Positions 16,757-26,319 are shown, counted from the stretch's first letter. The stretch: DNA of 64,000 nt from Clostridium folliculivorans (GCF_024341905.1 NZ_BQXY01000003.1:62001-126000), one strand, 5' to 3'. Program-made: numbers and translations. The notes: generated by a model from the letters alone, not told the origin.

Positions 16757-16803
16757 CAACATTTTAATTCTAATATTACTTTCTACAAAAGTCAACTAAA
16801 ATA

Positions 16804-17154
16804 CTAGGAATTTGGTGTAATTATATCCACACCTATTGCATCATTTAATATTTTTAGTAAATCTTCCCAGATAACAGCGAATTGAGCTTCGTTTTGAAGG
16901 TATGCTGCTACAGTAGGATTTATCATTACTACACTTCCAACTTTTTGCATTTTTTCTCTAGTTGCATCAGTTACAGTTCCAGTCTGCATTTGTTCACTAT
17001 ATGCTTCAATTTGAACTTTTCTAAAGTCTTCCACCATTTTTTTTAGTTCTGGACTTTCAGAAATTTTCTTTGAAGCTTCCCTATATGCAACTACTTCTGG
17101 AATTTCTTTAAGCTCATTTGCAAATTCATGAGCTTTATCATATATATTAGCCAT
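16804..17154 (-). CDS. YlbF/YmcA/YheA family protein
   Basis: The 116-residue mostly helical protein belongs to the Com_YlbF (UPF0342) family. ANIYDKAHEFANELKEI opens the protein and ESPELKKMVEDF lies near 33-44, followed by a short conserved C-terminal helix (NEAQFAVIWEDLLKIL, about 88-103). In Bacillus relatives YlbF and YmcA, with YaaT, form the iron-sulfur Y-complex that acts with RNase Y in mRNA maturation and in competence/sporulation. YheA-type members are less well known and this protein is closest in length to those. It lies 16 bp downstream of an RNase J gene, consistent with an RNA-decay connection, though that link is inference. Confidence 0.8.
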   Translation of the reverse strand: MANIYDKAHEFANELKEIPEVVAYREASKKISESPELKKMVEDFRKVQIEAYSEQMQTGTVTDATREKMQKVGSVVMINPTVAAYLQNEAQFAVIWEDLLKILNDAIGVDIITPNS

Positions 17155-17170
17155 ACTTATTCCCCCACAA

Positions 17171-18838
17171 TTATATTTCCATTATTATTGGTAATATCAT
17201 AGGTTTTCTCTTAGTTTTCTCATATAAGAAAACTCTTAATTCATTCTTCATGTTTGACTTCATTGTAGCCCAGTCAGAAACTTTATTTTCTTCGCATTGT
17301 CTAAGTACTGACTTAACAATTTCCTTTGCCTGATCCATTAAATCTTCTGACTCTCTTACATAAACGAAACCTCTTGAGATTATATCAGGTCCTGCAATTA
17401 CATTACCACTTTCTCTTTCGATAGTAACAACTACGGTAAGTATACCATCCTGAGATAAATGTTTTCTATCTCTTAGTACTATATTACCTACATCGCCTAC
17501 ACCTAATCCATCAACAAAAACATTTCCTGAAATTACTGTCCCATTTTTTCTTAGATTATCTCTAGTAATTTCAATAACATCTCCATTTTCAGGTATTAAG
17601 AAATTCTTAGGTGGTAATCCTAACTTAACAGCAAGTTCACCGTGCTGTTTTAGATGTCTGTACTCTCCGTGAACAGGTATAAAGTACCTAGGTTTTGTTA
17701 ATGTATGCATAAGCTTTAGTTCTTCTTGACATGCATGACCAGAAACGTGAACCCCTGCAATAGATTCATATATTACCTCTGCACCTTTTTTGAATAATTG
17801 ATTTACTATTCTCGATACAAATTTTTCGTTTCCAGGTATAGGAGTAGCTGATATTACAACCAAATCTCCCTCTACTATATTTATCTTTTTATGTTCAGAC
17901 GAAGCCATTCTAGCTAAAGCTGACATTGGCTCTCCCTGACTTCCAGTAGTTATTATCACAAGTTTATCATTTGGATATTTATTAATATTATCTAGAGTTA
18001 TTAAAACCTCTTTATCAATTTGTAAATATCCAAGTTCAATAGCAACTTGAACAATGTTTTCCATACTTCTTCCTGAAACAGCTACTTTTCTCTCATTCTC
18101 TTGAGCTGCAGTTATTATTTGTTGAATTCTATGGATATTAGAAGCAAAAGTTGCAACTAATATTCTTCCCTTTGCCTTTGCGAACATTTTTAAGAAATTA
18201 TCGCCTACAATGCTCTCAGACATAGTATATCCAGGTCTCTCAACATTGGTACTATCAGCCAACAGCGCAAGTACACCTTTCTTACCAAGTTCTGCGAATC
18301 TAGCCAAATCAATTACTTCTCCATCGATTGGAGTATAGTCTATTTTAAAGTCACCAGTATGCAATATAACTCCCATTGGAGTATGGATTGCTATAGCTAC
18401 CGAATCTGCTATACTGTGGTTTGTCTTAATAAATTCAACCGAAACCGAATCGAGTTTGATAACATCCTTTGGCTTAACTACAATACGTTCTGTAGTACTT
18501 AGAAGACCGTGTTCCTTCAATTTGCTTTCAACTATACCTAATGTTAGCTTTGTTCCGTATATAGGTATGTTAAGCTGCTTAAGCACGTAAGGTAATGCAC
18601 CGATATGATCTTCATGTCCATGTGTTAGAAATATACCTTTAACTTTGTCTTTATTCTTTAGTAGATACGTTATATCTGGAATTACAATATCTATTCCGAA
18701 CATATCTTCTTCTGGAAATTTTAATCCGCTGTCTATGACGATTATATCATCTTTAAACTCAATGGCAGTCATGTTTTTTCCTATTTCATTTGTGCCACCT
18801 AAAGGAATGATTTTCGCCTTTAGTTTTTCACGCTTCAT
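17171..18838 (-). CDS. rnj: Ribonuclease J
   Basis: The 555-residue metallo-beta-lactamase/beta-CASP ribonuclease has the catalytic HGHEDHIG at 73-80 with further metal ligands in ILHTGDFKID. A beta-CASP insertion contains LLADSTNVERPG and SGRSMENIVQVA. HVSGHACQEELKLM and a C-terminal dimerisation domain complete it. RNase J degrades and processes RNA 5' to 3' and endonucleolytically; it replaces RNase E functions in Firmicutes. Many genomes have J1 and J2; with one copy visible I cannot say which, and use the general symbol. Start with AAAGGAGG 6-7 nt upstream. The YlbF-like gene follows by 16 bp. Confidence 0.95.
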   Translation of the reverse strand: MKREKLKAKIIPLGGTNEIGKNMTAIEFKDDIIVIDSGLKFPEEDMFGIDIVIPDITYLLKNKDKVKGIFLTHGHEDHIGALPYVLKQLNIPIYGTKLTLGIVESKLKEHGLLSTTERIVVKPKDVIKLDSVSVEFIKTNHSIADSVAIAIHTPMGVILHTGDFKIDYTPIDGEVIDLARFAELGKKGVLALLADSTNVERPGYTMSESIVGDNFLKMFAKAKGRILVATFASNIHRIQQIITAAQENERKVAVSGRSMENIVQVAIELGYLQIDKEVLITLDNINKYPNDKLVIITTGSQGEPMSALARMASSEHKKINIVEGDLVVISATPIPGNEKFVSRIVNQLFKKGAEVIYESIAGVHVSGHACQEELKLMHTLTKPRYFIPVHGEYRHLKQHGELAVKLGLPPKNFLIPENGDVIEITRDNLRKNGTVISGNVFVDGLGVGDVGNIVLRDRKHLSQDGILTVVVTIERESGNVIAGPDIISRGFVYVRESEDLMDQAKEIVKSVLRQCEENKVSDWATMKSNMKNELRVFLYEKTKRKPMILPIIMEI

Positions 18839-18881
18839 ATGTCCCCTCCTTTAGATTTATTTAATTTTTTATTATAAAGCT

Positions 18882-19340
18882 TTATATGTCTTTATCAACA
18901 CATTCGCTGCATAAGCCATAAAATTTTACGCTGTGATCCATTATTTTGAAGTCGCATTTTTTTTCAATAAGTTCTTCTAAATCATCAAGTAAATCCGCTT
19001 CAACTTCAATTACCTTACCACAGTTATTGCAAACTAAATGATGGTGTCTATGATGCTCATCATCGTGAGCCATTTCATATCTTGCACTTCCATCATTTAA
19101 ATCAAGTCTATATATTATTCCCATCTCTTCTAAAAGTAAAATAGTTCTATATACAGTAGCTAAGCCTATCTCTGGACAACCTAATTTCACTTCATCATAA
19201 ATTTCTTCAGCTGTGAGATGCTTGCCTTTATTTAATAGAATAGTATCTACAATTGCTCTTCTTTGTGGAGTCAATTTGTAGCCTTTTTTTTTCAAATCTT
19301 CTTTCAATTGATTATAGTCTTTTGATGATACCTGTGACAT
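18882..19340 (-). CDS. fur: Fur family metal-dependent transcriptional repressor
   Basis: The 152-residue protein has a winged helix domain (about 14-85, KLTPQRRAIVDTIL, ATVYRTILLLEEMGI), a histidine-rich hinge (HDDEHHRHHHLVC, 92-104) and two CxxC zinc motifs (C104/C107 and C144/C147). This is the architecture of Fur, PerR and Zur. The sequence alone does not settle iron, peroxide or zinc sensing; Fur is used because a Fur-family gene commonly sits at this alaS-ruvX-DUF1292 locus in clostridia. It lies 17 bp downstream of the DUF1292 gene and 43 bp upstream of rnj, probably in one transcript starting at ruvX. Confidence 0.85.
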   Translation of the reverse strand: MSQVSSKDYNQLKEDLKKKGYKLTPQRRAIVDTILLNKGKHLTAEEIYDEVKLGCPEIGLATVYRTILLLEEMGIIYRLDLNDGSARYEMAHDDEHHRHHHLVCNNCGKVIEVEADLLDDLEELIEKKCDFKIMDHSVKFYGLCSECVDKDI

Positions 19341-19357
19341 GCTAAAACCTCTCTTTA

Positions 19358-19618
19358 TTAATTTAAGTCATCGGCAAAAAGGGTTTCATATGCTTCTGCA
19401 ACCATTGCAAATTCTTCCTCATCTTCCACTGTTATCAAAGCATCATTTCCCTCTTCATCTGTAACGATTTTTAAAGCGATTGCGTCATCTTCTGATCCAT
19501 CTACTGGAACTACGATTACGTATTCATTTTCTTCAATATCAAGTTTTGTAATAACCTCAAATTCAGTTTCAATTCCATCTTCATCTAGCAATACTATTGT
19601 ATCAATATTATTTTCCAT
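19358..19618 (-). CDS. DUF1292 family protein (YrzB-like)
   Basis: The 86-residue acidic protein has the DUF1292 pattern: IVLLDEDGIETEFEVITKL, then YVIVVPVD and a C-terminal EEEFAMVAEAYETLF. Function is unknown. The gene is nearly always found beside ruvX in Firmicutes (yrzB in Bacillus), as here (53 bp downstream of ruvX, 17 bp upstream of fur). Very acidic and probably cytoplasmic; no membrane segment. Confidence 0.9.
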   Translation of the reverse strand: MENNIDTIVLLDEDGIETEFEVITKLDIEENEYVIVVPVDGSEDDAIALKIVTDEEGNDALITVEDEEEFAMVAEAYETLFADDLN

Positions 19619-19671
19619 TAAAAAACACTCCTTCTATATTGTATATTAATTTTATTGATAATGAAAGTCAA

Positions 19672-20088
19672 TTATTGATTTGCCAATCTATCAAGATAAC
19701 CTTGAAGTATAAATGTGGCAGCAATCTTATCAACTATCTTTTTTCTTTTATTTCTTGATAAATCCGCTTCTAGCATTGCACGATGAGCCGCAACAGTAGT
19801 AAGTCTCTCATCCCAAAATTCAATTTTAGGGTTGAATAATTCAACAAGTCGTTTTCCAAAGTCTTGAGCCATTTCGCCTGAGGGACCAATTGTTCCATTC
19901 ATATTTTTAGGAAGTCCTATAACAATGAGCTCTGCATTGTACTCATCAAAGATTTTCTTCACTTCTTCGAGATCATATCTGAAGTTTTTTCTTCTAATCG
20001 TTGTGATTCCTTGAGCAGTAAATCCTAAGGGATCTGATACTGCCACCCCAATAGTTTTTTGTCCAAAATCTAATCCTATTATACGCAT
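19672..20088 (-). CDS. ruvX: Holliday-junction-type resolvase RuvX (YqgF)
   Basis: The 138-residue RNase H-fold protein begins [21 protein letters not shown], with the first catalytic aspartate at residue 6. [13 protein letters not shown] (about 56-68) and [10 protein letters not shown] (about 92-101) supply further active-site residues. YqgF/RuvX family members are proposed resolvases and are implicated in 16S rRNA 5'-end maturation. Full length. Order ireB-ruvX-DUF1292 is conserved in Firmicutes downstream of alaS. Confidence 0.93.
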   Translation of the reverse strand: MRIIGLDFGQKTIGVAVSDPLGFTAQGITTIRRKNFRYDLEEVKKIFDEYNAELIVIGLPKNMNGTIGPSGEMAQDFGKRLVELFNPKIEFWDERLTTVAAHRAMLEADLSRNKRKKIVDKIAATFILQGYLDRLANQ

Positions 20089-20384
20089 CGTTTTCTCCTA
20101 TAGGGTCTATTAACAATACTTATTTATACGTTTTACTTAAATATATGAATTAAATTACTATTCATTATATATTGTGTAAATAAAATTCATCTTATTAAAG
20201 AAGATACATGAATTATTTATGGTTTTATTAAGTTACAGGTATTTTAATATTCTTTGAAAAAATATCTTTAATTAAATATTAATTTCCCCTATTAGTTAAA
20301 TAATAACCTTCTTAATTAAAAAAAATTCAATTATACCCAAAGTAAAAGCTTGAAAATAAATTTTGTTATATTTTATAACATTAA
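20089..20384. other. AT-rich spacer between ireB and ruvX
   Basis: About 300 bp with no open frame worth calling; it should contain the promoter of the ruvX-DUF1292-fur-rnj-ylbF transcript. I could not pick one convincing -35/-10 pair. Confidence 0.4.
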
Positions 20385-20406
20385 AGGGTACCCAAATGGG
20401 CACCCT
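20385..20406 (-). terminator. Terminator of ireB
   Basis: Arms AGGGTACCC and GGGCACCCT (one G-U pair in the minus-strand RNA) have a 4-nt loop, directly after the ireB stop. Confidence 0.75.
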
Positions 20407-20664
20407 CTATTTTATCTCTAGATAAGATTTTATTACCTCTTCAAGAATTTCATCTCTTTCAAGTTTTCTTACCAAAGCCCTTGCACCATTGTAATTTGTG
20501 ATGTAAGTAGGGTCTCCTGAAATTAAATAACCTACAAGTTGATTTACAGGGTTGTAACCTTTTTCCTTTAAAGAATTATAAACCTCATTCAAGATAGCCT
20601 TCGTTAAGTCTTTTTTATTCTTTGTAAAGTCAAATTGCATTGTATGATCTAAATTATTTGCCAT
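20407..20664 (-). CDS. ireB: IreB family regulatory phosphoprotein (DUF965)
   Basis: The 85-residue protein begins MANNLDHTMQFDF, the conserved IreB start, and has the family pattern ILNEVYNSLKEKGYNPVNQLVGYLISGDPTYI. In Enterococcus IreB is phosphorylated by the IreK kinase on N-terminal threonines and modulates cephalosporin resistance; Thr8 here is a candidate site. The gene follows alaS as in most Firmicutes. Its start is certain from the family N-terminus, yet the Shine-Dalgarno sequence lies 26 nt upstream with a hairpin in between (see 20665-20700). Confidence 0.93.
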   Translation of the reverse strand: MANNLDHTMQFDFTKNKKDLTKAILNEVYNSLKEKGYNPVNQLVGYLISGDPTYITNYNGARALVRKLERDEILEEVIKSYLEIK

Positions 20665-20700
20665 AAGTTCGCTGCTTAAAGTGGCAGCTTCACCCCCTTA
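20665..20700 (-). promoter_or_regulatory. Hairpin-bridged ribosome-binding site of ireB
   Basis: On the minus strand AAGGGGGTG is followed by AA, then a stem-loop (GCTGC, 8-nt loop, GCAGC), then GAACTT and the ATG. The SD is 26 nt from the start, but folding the 18-nt hairpin leaves an effective spacing of 8 nt. No other in-frame start lies between. This decides the start and suggests structure-dependent initiation. Confidence 0.65.
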
Positions 20701-20816
20701 CTGGTTCACATGAAAAAATTATTTAAATATCATATAAATTAGTATTAACCTACTAACAATTGTTTATTCTGTTTTATGTTTAATATAATTATAAATGATA
20801 TTTATGGAAATGTACA

Positions 20817-23456
20817 CTATTTTACCAATAATTCTACTAACTCATTTACTTTTGCTAAAGCTTCGTTTAGCTTTTCTGGATTCTTACCTCCGGCTTGAGC
20901 CATATCTGGTCTTCCGCCGCCGCCACCGCCAGCGATTGTTGCTACTTCTTTTATAATCTTACCACAATGTATTCCTTTTTCTATAGCATCTCTAGTTGCC
21001 ATAGCTACTAGATTAACTTTTCCGTCAGCTGCACTTCCTAAAACGACTACTCCACTACCAACTTTATTTCTTATCTTATCAGCTAAATCTCTTAGTGAAT
21101 TTCCATCAAGGCCTTCAACAGTTGAAGCTACAACTTTTACACCTTTAATTTCTTTGGCACTAGCTAAAATATCATCTTCAGAACCTTGAACCATCTTAAG
21201 TTTAAGCTCTTGTATTTCTTTTTCCTTTTCTTTTAAGTCAGCAGTTTGTGAATGTAACTTTCTTAAAATATCTTTTTCATTACATTTTAGTGTTGAAGTA
21301 ACTTCTCTTATTATCTCACTTTTGCTTTCAAAATATTTTATTGCATTGAAGCCAGTTAATGCTTCAATTCTTCTTATTCCAGCTGCAACACCAGTTTCAG
21401 AAACTACTTTAAATAATCCAATTTGTCCTGAATTACTTACATGAGTACCTCCACAAAGCTCTTTTGAGAAATCACCTATTGATACTACTCTAACTTCATC
21501 ACTATATTTATCATCAAATAAAGCCATAGCACCACTGTTCTTTGCTTGATCTATAGTCATAACATCTGTACAAACAGAGTATGCTTCCATTATTTTTTCA
21601 TTTACTATAGTTTCAACTTTATCTAACTCTTCAGCTGATAATGCTGAGAAATGAGTAAAGTCGAATCTTAGTCTTTCGCTATCTACATATGAACCAGATT
21701 GGTTTACATGTTCACCAAGTACTTCTCTTAATGCTTCATGAAGCATATGAGTAGCTGTATGGTTTTTGCATATACTATTTCTTCTGATATTATCGACTTC
21801 AAGACTTACAGTATCGTTAACCTTAACAGTACCATAACTAACCTTTATAACATGATAAATCTTTCCACCTGGGTTCTTTTTGCAATCTAAAACTTCCGCT
21901 TTAAATCCTTCACCAGTTATTATTCCAGTATCTCCTACCTGACCACCCATTTCAGCATAGAATGGTGTGCTATCAACAACTAAGAAACCTTCTTCACCTT
22001 CTGATAACTCTTCTTTAAATTCTGTAGTATCTGAAAGTAAAAGTACTGTTCCATGATGTTTTATTGTTCCATAACCATCAAAGCTTGTGCTTAGAGTTGC
22101 TTCTATTTTATTTACAGGAATCTCATCACTGCCCATGTAACTTGTAGTTCCTCTTGCAGCTCTTGCTCTCTCTCTTTGTTCCTTCATTTCCTTATTAAAG
22201 CCTTCAAGGTCTACCTTCATGCCCTTTTCTTCAAGTATTTCTTCAGTTAACTCTAATGGGAACCCATAAGTATCATATAATTTGAATACTTTCTCTCCTG
22301 AAAGAACCTCTCCTTTAGCAACTTCAAGTTCATTTATATATCCTTTAAGTATATCCATACCGCTGTCTATAGTTTCATTAAATCTTTCTTCTTCTAGTAA
22401 AACTACCTTCTTTATATACTGTGCCTTTTCTAAAAGTTCAGGATAACCGCTTGAATAGTTTTCTACAACTGAATCAACTACTTTAGTTAAGAATAGCTCT
22501 TTAATGCCCAATAATCTTCCATGTCTTGCAGCTCTTCTTAGTAGTCTTCTTAATACATAACCTCTTCCTTCATTTGAAGGTTGAACTCCATCACATATAA
22601 GCATAGTTACACCTTTTACGTGATCAGTTATTATTCTTAGTGAAACATCTTTACTGTCATCCGATTTATATTCTACGTTTGCAATTTTACTTACAGTTCC
22701 TAATATGTTTTTAACTGTGTCAATCTCAAAAATATTATCTACGCCTTGCATAATTGTGGTAATTCTCTCAAGACCCATACCTGTATCTATATTAGGATTA
22801 GCTAATCTATTATAATTACCATTTTCATCTTTATCAAATTGAGTGAAAACTAGATTCCAGAATTCTACTACCCTATCTTCATCAGCAGCCTTTACAAATT
22901 CTTCTACGGAAGCAATCTTCCCGTCACCTCTGTCAAAGTGAATTTCTGTACATGGTCCACATGGTCCAACTCCTATTTCCCAGAAGTTATCATCCTTACC
23001 TAGTCTAAAAATTCTACTTGGATCTACATCAGTCTTGGAAGTCCATATATCAAAAGCTTCGTCATCTTCTAGGTATATAGTCACATATAATTTATCTTTA
23101 GGTATAGAAAGAGTCTCAGTTATAAATTCCCATGCCCATGGAATTATTTCATTTTTAAAATAATCTCCAAAAGAAAAGTTTCCTAGCATTTCAAAAAAAG
23201 TACCATGTCTTGAAGTCTTTCCTACATTCTCTATATCACCAGTTCTTATACACTTTTGACAAGTAGCCACTCTCTTTCTTGGTGGTTCTTCAACTCCCGT
23301 AAAATATGGCTTTAAAGGTGCCATACCAGCATTTATTAAAAGTAAGCTCTTATCATTTTTTGGTACTAATGAAAATGATGGCATTACTAAGTGACCTTTA
23401 CTTTCAAAAAATTTTAGATATGCATCTCTTAATTCGTTTGCTCCCATGTATTTCAT
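20817..23456 (-). CDS. alaS: Alanyl-tRNA synthetase
   Basis: The 879-residue class II synthetase has an aminoacylation domain (1-about 440, with [17 protein letters not shown] and GMGLERI), an editing domain with the zinc-binding motifs [11 protein letters not shown] and [10 protein letters not shown], and a C-Ala domain with [15 protein letters not shown] at the end. It attaches alanine to tRNA-Ala and hydrolyses mischarged Ser/Gly. Full length, start with GGAGG 8 nt upstream. Expression should be controlled by the T-box leader at 23677-23881. A dispersed repeat sits between T-box and gene. Confidence 0.97.
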   Translation of the reverse strand: MKYMGANELRDAYLKFFESKGHLVMPSFSLVPKNDKSLLLINAGMAPLKPYFTGVEEPPRKRVATCQKCIRTGDIENVGKTSRHGTFFEMLGNFSFGDYFKNEIIPWAWEFITETLSIPKDKLYVTIYLEDDEAFDIWTSKTDVDPSRIFRLGKDDNFWEIGVGPCGPCTEIHFDRGDGKIASVEEFVKAADEDRVVEFWNLVFTQFDKDENGNYNRLANPNIDTGMGLERITTIMQGVDNIFEIDTVKNILGTVSKIANVEYKSDDSKDVSLRIITDHVKGVTMLICDGVQPSNEGRGYVLRRLLRRAARHGRLLGIKELFLTKVVDSVVENYSSGYPELLEKAQYIKKVVLLEEERFNETIDSGMDILKGYINELEVAKGEVLSGEKVFKLYDTYGFPLELTEEILEEKGMKVDLEGFNKEMKEQRERARAARGTTSYMGSDEIPVNKIEATLSTSFDGYGTIKHHGTVLLLSDTTEFKEELSEGEEGFLVVDSTPFYAEMGGQVGDTGIITGEGFKAEVLDCKKNPGGKIYHVIKVSYGTVKVNDTVSLEVDNIRRNSICKNHTATHMLHEALREVLGEHVNQSGSYVDSERLRFDFTHFSALSAEELDKVETIVNEKIMEAYSVCTDVMTIDQAKNSGAMALFDDKYSDEVRVVSIGDFSKELCGGTHVSNSGQIGLFKVVSETGVAAGIRRIEALTGFNAIKYFESKSEIIREVTSTLKCNEKDILRKLHSQTADLKEKEKEIQELKLKMVQGSEDDILASAKEIKGVKVVASTVEGLDGNSLRDLADKIRNKVGSGVVVLGSAADGKVNLVAMATRDAIEKGIHCGKIIKEVATIAGGGGGGRPDMAQAGGKNPEKLNEALAKVNELVELLVK

Positions 23457-23501
23457 ATCTTTTCCTCCATTCTTTTTAATACAAATATTTTAAAATTTAG
23501 T

Positions 23502-23589
23502 AAAAAGTCGCTGAAGGGATCTCTTCAGTGAGTTTTTTTGCGCATCTGCCTTTTCTCAACATACATGAAGAAATTCTGGCAGGAGGTAA
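23502..23589. repeat. Dispersed repeat family A, copy 3, inside the alaS leader
   Basis: The clearest copy of the element also seen at 783-866 and 5101-5184. A hairpin with GTCGCTGAAG and CTTCAGTGA arms is flanked by TTTTTTT on the plus side and AAAAA on the other. GCGCATCTGCCTTTTC and an end TGGCAGGAGG follow; CTGCC and GGCAG could pair as a second stem. It lies 46 bp upstream of alaS and downstream of the T-box terminator, so the alaS mRNA must read through it. Confidence 0.6.
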
Positions 23590-23676
23590 TCCCCTTATTC
23601 TTTAGTTGATTATAATTTTTTCTTATAATAAAATATAATCTTCCAAAAACTTATATATTATGATTTCCTAAAGAAC

Positions 23677-23881
23677 AAAAAAAAGCCTTCATCCCAGCAA
23701 GGGACGAAAGCTATACTTCCGCGGTACCACCCTAATTATGTACTTAAAAATACATCTCTTAAGAAAAGTGTTCTAAGATAGCCTTCAATAACTATGCTAA
23801 GAAGTTTTCACCAACCACTTCTTCTCTTTGTAGCCATAAGTTATTTACTTATTCTCGTCATCACACTACTATTAACTTTAT
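23677..23881 (-). promoter_or_regulatory. T-box riboswitch leader of alaS
   Basis: The minus strand has the antiterminator core AGGGTGGTACCGCGG (23719-23733), followed by a terminator hairpin (GCCTTCATCCC region against GGGACGAAAGC, 23681-23711) with eight T. Upstream sequence holds stem I elements, including GGTTGGTGAAAAC. A GCTA within GAAGGCTATC (about 23781-23790) is a plausible alanine (GCU) specifier. Uncharged tRNA-Ala would pair with the leader and stabilise the antiterminator, raising alaS expression. Stem boundaries are approximate. Confidence 0.92.
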
Positions 23882-23887
23882 AGGCAA

Positions 23888-23916
23888 ATTATATGATAAT
23901 GTTCTATCTCTGTCAA
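23888..23916 (-). promoter_or_regulatory. Vegetative promoter of the alaS T-box transcript
   Basis: Consensus TTGACA (23911-23916, minus strand) and TATAAT (23888-23893) are separated by exactly 17 bp. The predicted start is near 23881, just upstream of the T-box stem I. Confidence 0.85.
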
Positions 23917-24114
23917 TATTTACTTAGAAAATCCGCTCAATTTATGGATTAAATTGTTATAAATAACGATTTATAGGCATCCGTTTATCTTTATAAATAA
24001 TTACTTATATATTTATAGGATTCATAGCTCAACTACTAATTTATACATGCTCGATAATATTTAGAAATCTTGATTATACAACAAGTATAACTTAAGCTCA
24101 GATAAGGTATTCCT

Positions 24115-25140
24115 TTAGTACATATGATAGTCAATATCTTCATAAATCACTTTAATTATAACTCCAATAGGTATTGCTAGTATCATTCCAAAAAACCCAC
24201 CAATTTTTTCTCCTATTAGTAAAAGTATTATTATTAATAACGGATGCATTTTTATACTTGAAGCCGTTATTTGAGGAGAAATCAAGTTACCTTCAACCTG
24301 TTGTATAATAAAAAGTAATATTGTGGCATATACAGCTTTTGTTGGCGACTGAATCAAGGCAACTAAAATCGCAGGTATTGCCCCTATCAAAGGGCCAAAG
24401 TATGGTATTATGTTTACAACTGCATTAAAAATTGACAACAAAATAGGAAACTGTATCTTCAAACTTATGAGCACAAAAAATGTAAGCACTCCAATAATCA
24501 CACATAATACGAATTGACTAAATATATATCTGCCTAAAGCCTTATCTATATCATTTATTATTCTTTTAATAATAGATCTTTTTTTCATAGGGACTAAAAG
24601 TAAAAGCTTATTTTCTATGATATTTCCTTCAGCCAAAAAATAGTAACTTACAACCGGAACAACCGCAAGAGAAAGTAGATTTTCACTAAAGTCTACTAAG
24701 CTATCAAAAGCCTTCTCAGAAAAATCACTTAATGCTACATTTAATCTTTCGTTAATTTGCACACTTAAAGTATCAAGAATTCCATATTGGCTCATATGCA
24801 CTTTTGAATTAACCCAGTTTGCTAACCGCTCTACAGAATTCATTATAGTTTCTATATTTGCACCTTCCTTAAAAAGTGAAGGAATTACCCCTACTACTGT
24901 AATAACAACAAAGCTGAATACAGCTAAAATGATTACCCCCGCTCCAAACTTCTTATTTATCCTGGTCTTTTCCATACTATACATTAAAAGTGGTTTTAAT
25001 GTATAGGAAACAATAAAGGAAAAAATTATAATAAAAATAACTTCCCTTATAATCCTTAATTTAATATATAAAACCACAATCAATAGAATTATTACCGATA
25101 ATATCAAATTGACTATAACTTTTTTACTAGGTTTCTTCAT
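24115..25140 (-). CDS. AI-2E family transporter (YdgG/PerM-like permease)
   Basis: The 341-residue membrane protein has about eight hydrophobic segments (10-25, 29-50, 62-85, 150-170, 205-230, 235-262, 268-280, 300-333). It carries the family motifs YFGPLIGAIPAILVAL and EGNLISPQI. The family includes autoinducer-2 exporters and Na+/H+ exchange proteins; the substrate is not predictable here. It commonly sits upstream of alaS in clostridia. The start overlaps the upstream PRC-barrel gene by 14 bp, so the two are coupled. Confidence 0.85.
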   Translation of the reverse strand: MKKPSKKVIVNLILSVIILLIVVLYIKLRIIREVIFIIIFSFIVSYTLKPLLMYSMEKTRINKKFGAGVIILAVFSFVVITVVGVIPSLFKEGANIETIMNSVERLANWVNSKVHMSQYGILDTLSVQINERLNVALSDFSEKAFDSLVDFSENLLSLAVVPVVSYYFLAEGNIIENKLLLLVPMKKRSIIKRIINDIDKALGRYIFSQFVLCVIIGVLTFFVLISLKIQFPILLSIFNAVVNIIPYFGPLIGAIPAILVALIQSPTKAVYATILLFIIQQVEGNLISPQITASSIKMHPLLIIILLLIGEKIGGFFGMILAIPIGVIIKVIYEDIDYHMY

Positions 25141-25624
25141 AGCAATCTCCTTTTGTAAAGTTATGGGGCATTGACTTTAATAGTACATTATAGCTTCCAT
25201 AATACAAAATGAACTTTTCCCCTAGTATGATTTGACTCAGCAATACTATATTCTTTCCTTTTATCAATTTGTTTATAAAACCAGACGATATTATTAGTCC
25301 CTTAATGGTATAATCTGACGGATCAATAATTATATCTTCAACTACCCCTACTATCTCACCACATTTATCTACTACATCCATACTTTTTATCTTACAAAAA
25401 GGTAGTCCTTGCACCTTACTAAATTTATTAAATATTAAACTTTTGTTTAGCGTTATTATATCCTCAATAAGTATAAAGTTTTCTTTTTTTAACCCTCTTC
25501 TATTTACTTCAAACCCTTTAAGCTTTCCATTAAAAAAGTCAATATAAATTTCTTTTATAGATCCTAGCTTTCTGCCTTGTATATTATATACATTCATATA
25601 TTCGAAGTCTTTAATTCTTTGCAT
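25127..25624 (-). CDS. PRC-barrel domain protein
   Basis: Taking the ATG at 25622-25624 (AAGGGTG 6 nt upstream) gives 165 residues. Two PRC-barrel-like repeats are visible: YNIQGRKLGSIKEIYIDFFNGKLKGFEV (about 14-41) and VVDKCGEIVGVVEDIIIDPSDYTIKGLII (about 83-111). PRC barrels are small beta folds found in RimM and photosynthetic reaction centre H subunits and in sporulation protein YlmC. The function here is unknown. An earlier in-frame start at 25672 exists but lacks a ribosome-binding site. Overlap with the AI-2E gene suggests joint expression. Confidence 0.75.
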   Translation of the reverse strand: MQRIKDFEYMNVYNIQGRKLGSIKEIYIDFFNGKLKGFEVNRRGLKKENFILIEDIITLNKSLIFNKFSKVQGLPFCKIKSMDVVDKCGEIVGVVEDIIIDPSDYTIKGLIISSGFINKLIKGKNIVLLSQIILGEKFILYYGSYNVLLKSMPHNFTKGDCYEET

Positions 25625-25713
25625 ACTCATCACCCTTAAATATTTAAGAGTAGTATTTACCAAAATAATCAAAACAATACCATAATTATGAAGTTGTAGT
25701 ATATCTTCATAAT

Positions 25714-26319
25714 TTACAAAAGATTTTTAAGATTATACTGACTATCAATATACTTTTCTCTAAATTCATCTTCTAAAAAACTCATAGTTACTAAATCATA
25801 ATATCTATGATTAAAATACCAACCTTCTCTTTTTATTCCCTCTTTTTTAAATCCTACTTTCTTATATACTTCCACCGCTCTCTCATTAAAATTCAAAGCC
25901 TCTAGCTCGATTCTATGGAGATTTAGCATGCCGAAACCATAATGTAATGCTAATATTAACGCTTCAGTTCCATATCCTTTGTTAAAATCCCCTTTCTTAA
26001 ATATACAAATTCTAAGATTGCTACTTCTATTATTTCTATAGATATCATTTATCACTACTTCTCCAACTATCTTTTTTGTACTCTTTGAGAATATAATAAA
26101 ATCTATTCTTGTACTATCTAAAGATATATTCTGTAAATAACTTTCTACGTTTGTTTTATTAAACACTTGTTGTGTTCCAGTAAAAATAGTTGATTCTATA
26201 TCACCTTCATTAAAGGCTTTCCAATAGTCATCTTCATATTCTTTTCCAAGCTTTTTTAGGAACACCTTTTCTCCACTAAGTTCCAATAACTCTTTAACAT
26301 CAATACTCTTTTTAATCAT
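25714..26319 (-). CDS. GNAT family N-acetyltransferase (RimJ/RimL type)
   Basis: The 201-residue protein has the GNAT acetyl-CoA fold: a beta-strand segment IVGEVVINDIYRNNRSSNLRI, the CoA-binding loop GYGTEALILALHYGF (about 115-129) and LHRIELEALNFNERAVEVYKKVGF, the typical RimJ/RimL C-terminal block. It could acetylate a ribosomal protein N-terminus, a small molecule or an antibiotic. It stands alone, and a 16-bp perfect palindrome (TTACTAATATTAGTAA, 26452-26467) lies in its upstream region. Confidence 0.8.
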   Translation of the reverse strand: MIKKSIDVKELLELSGEKVFLKKLGKEYEDDYWKAFNEGDIESTIFTGTQQVFNKTNVESYLQNISLDSTRIDFIIFSKSTKKIVGEVVINDIYRNNRSSNLRICIFKKGDFNKGYGTEALILALHYGFGMLNLHRIELEALNFNERAVEVYKKVGFKKEGIKREGWYFNHRYYDLVTMSFLEDEFREKYIDSQYNLKNLL

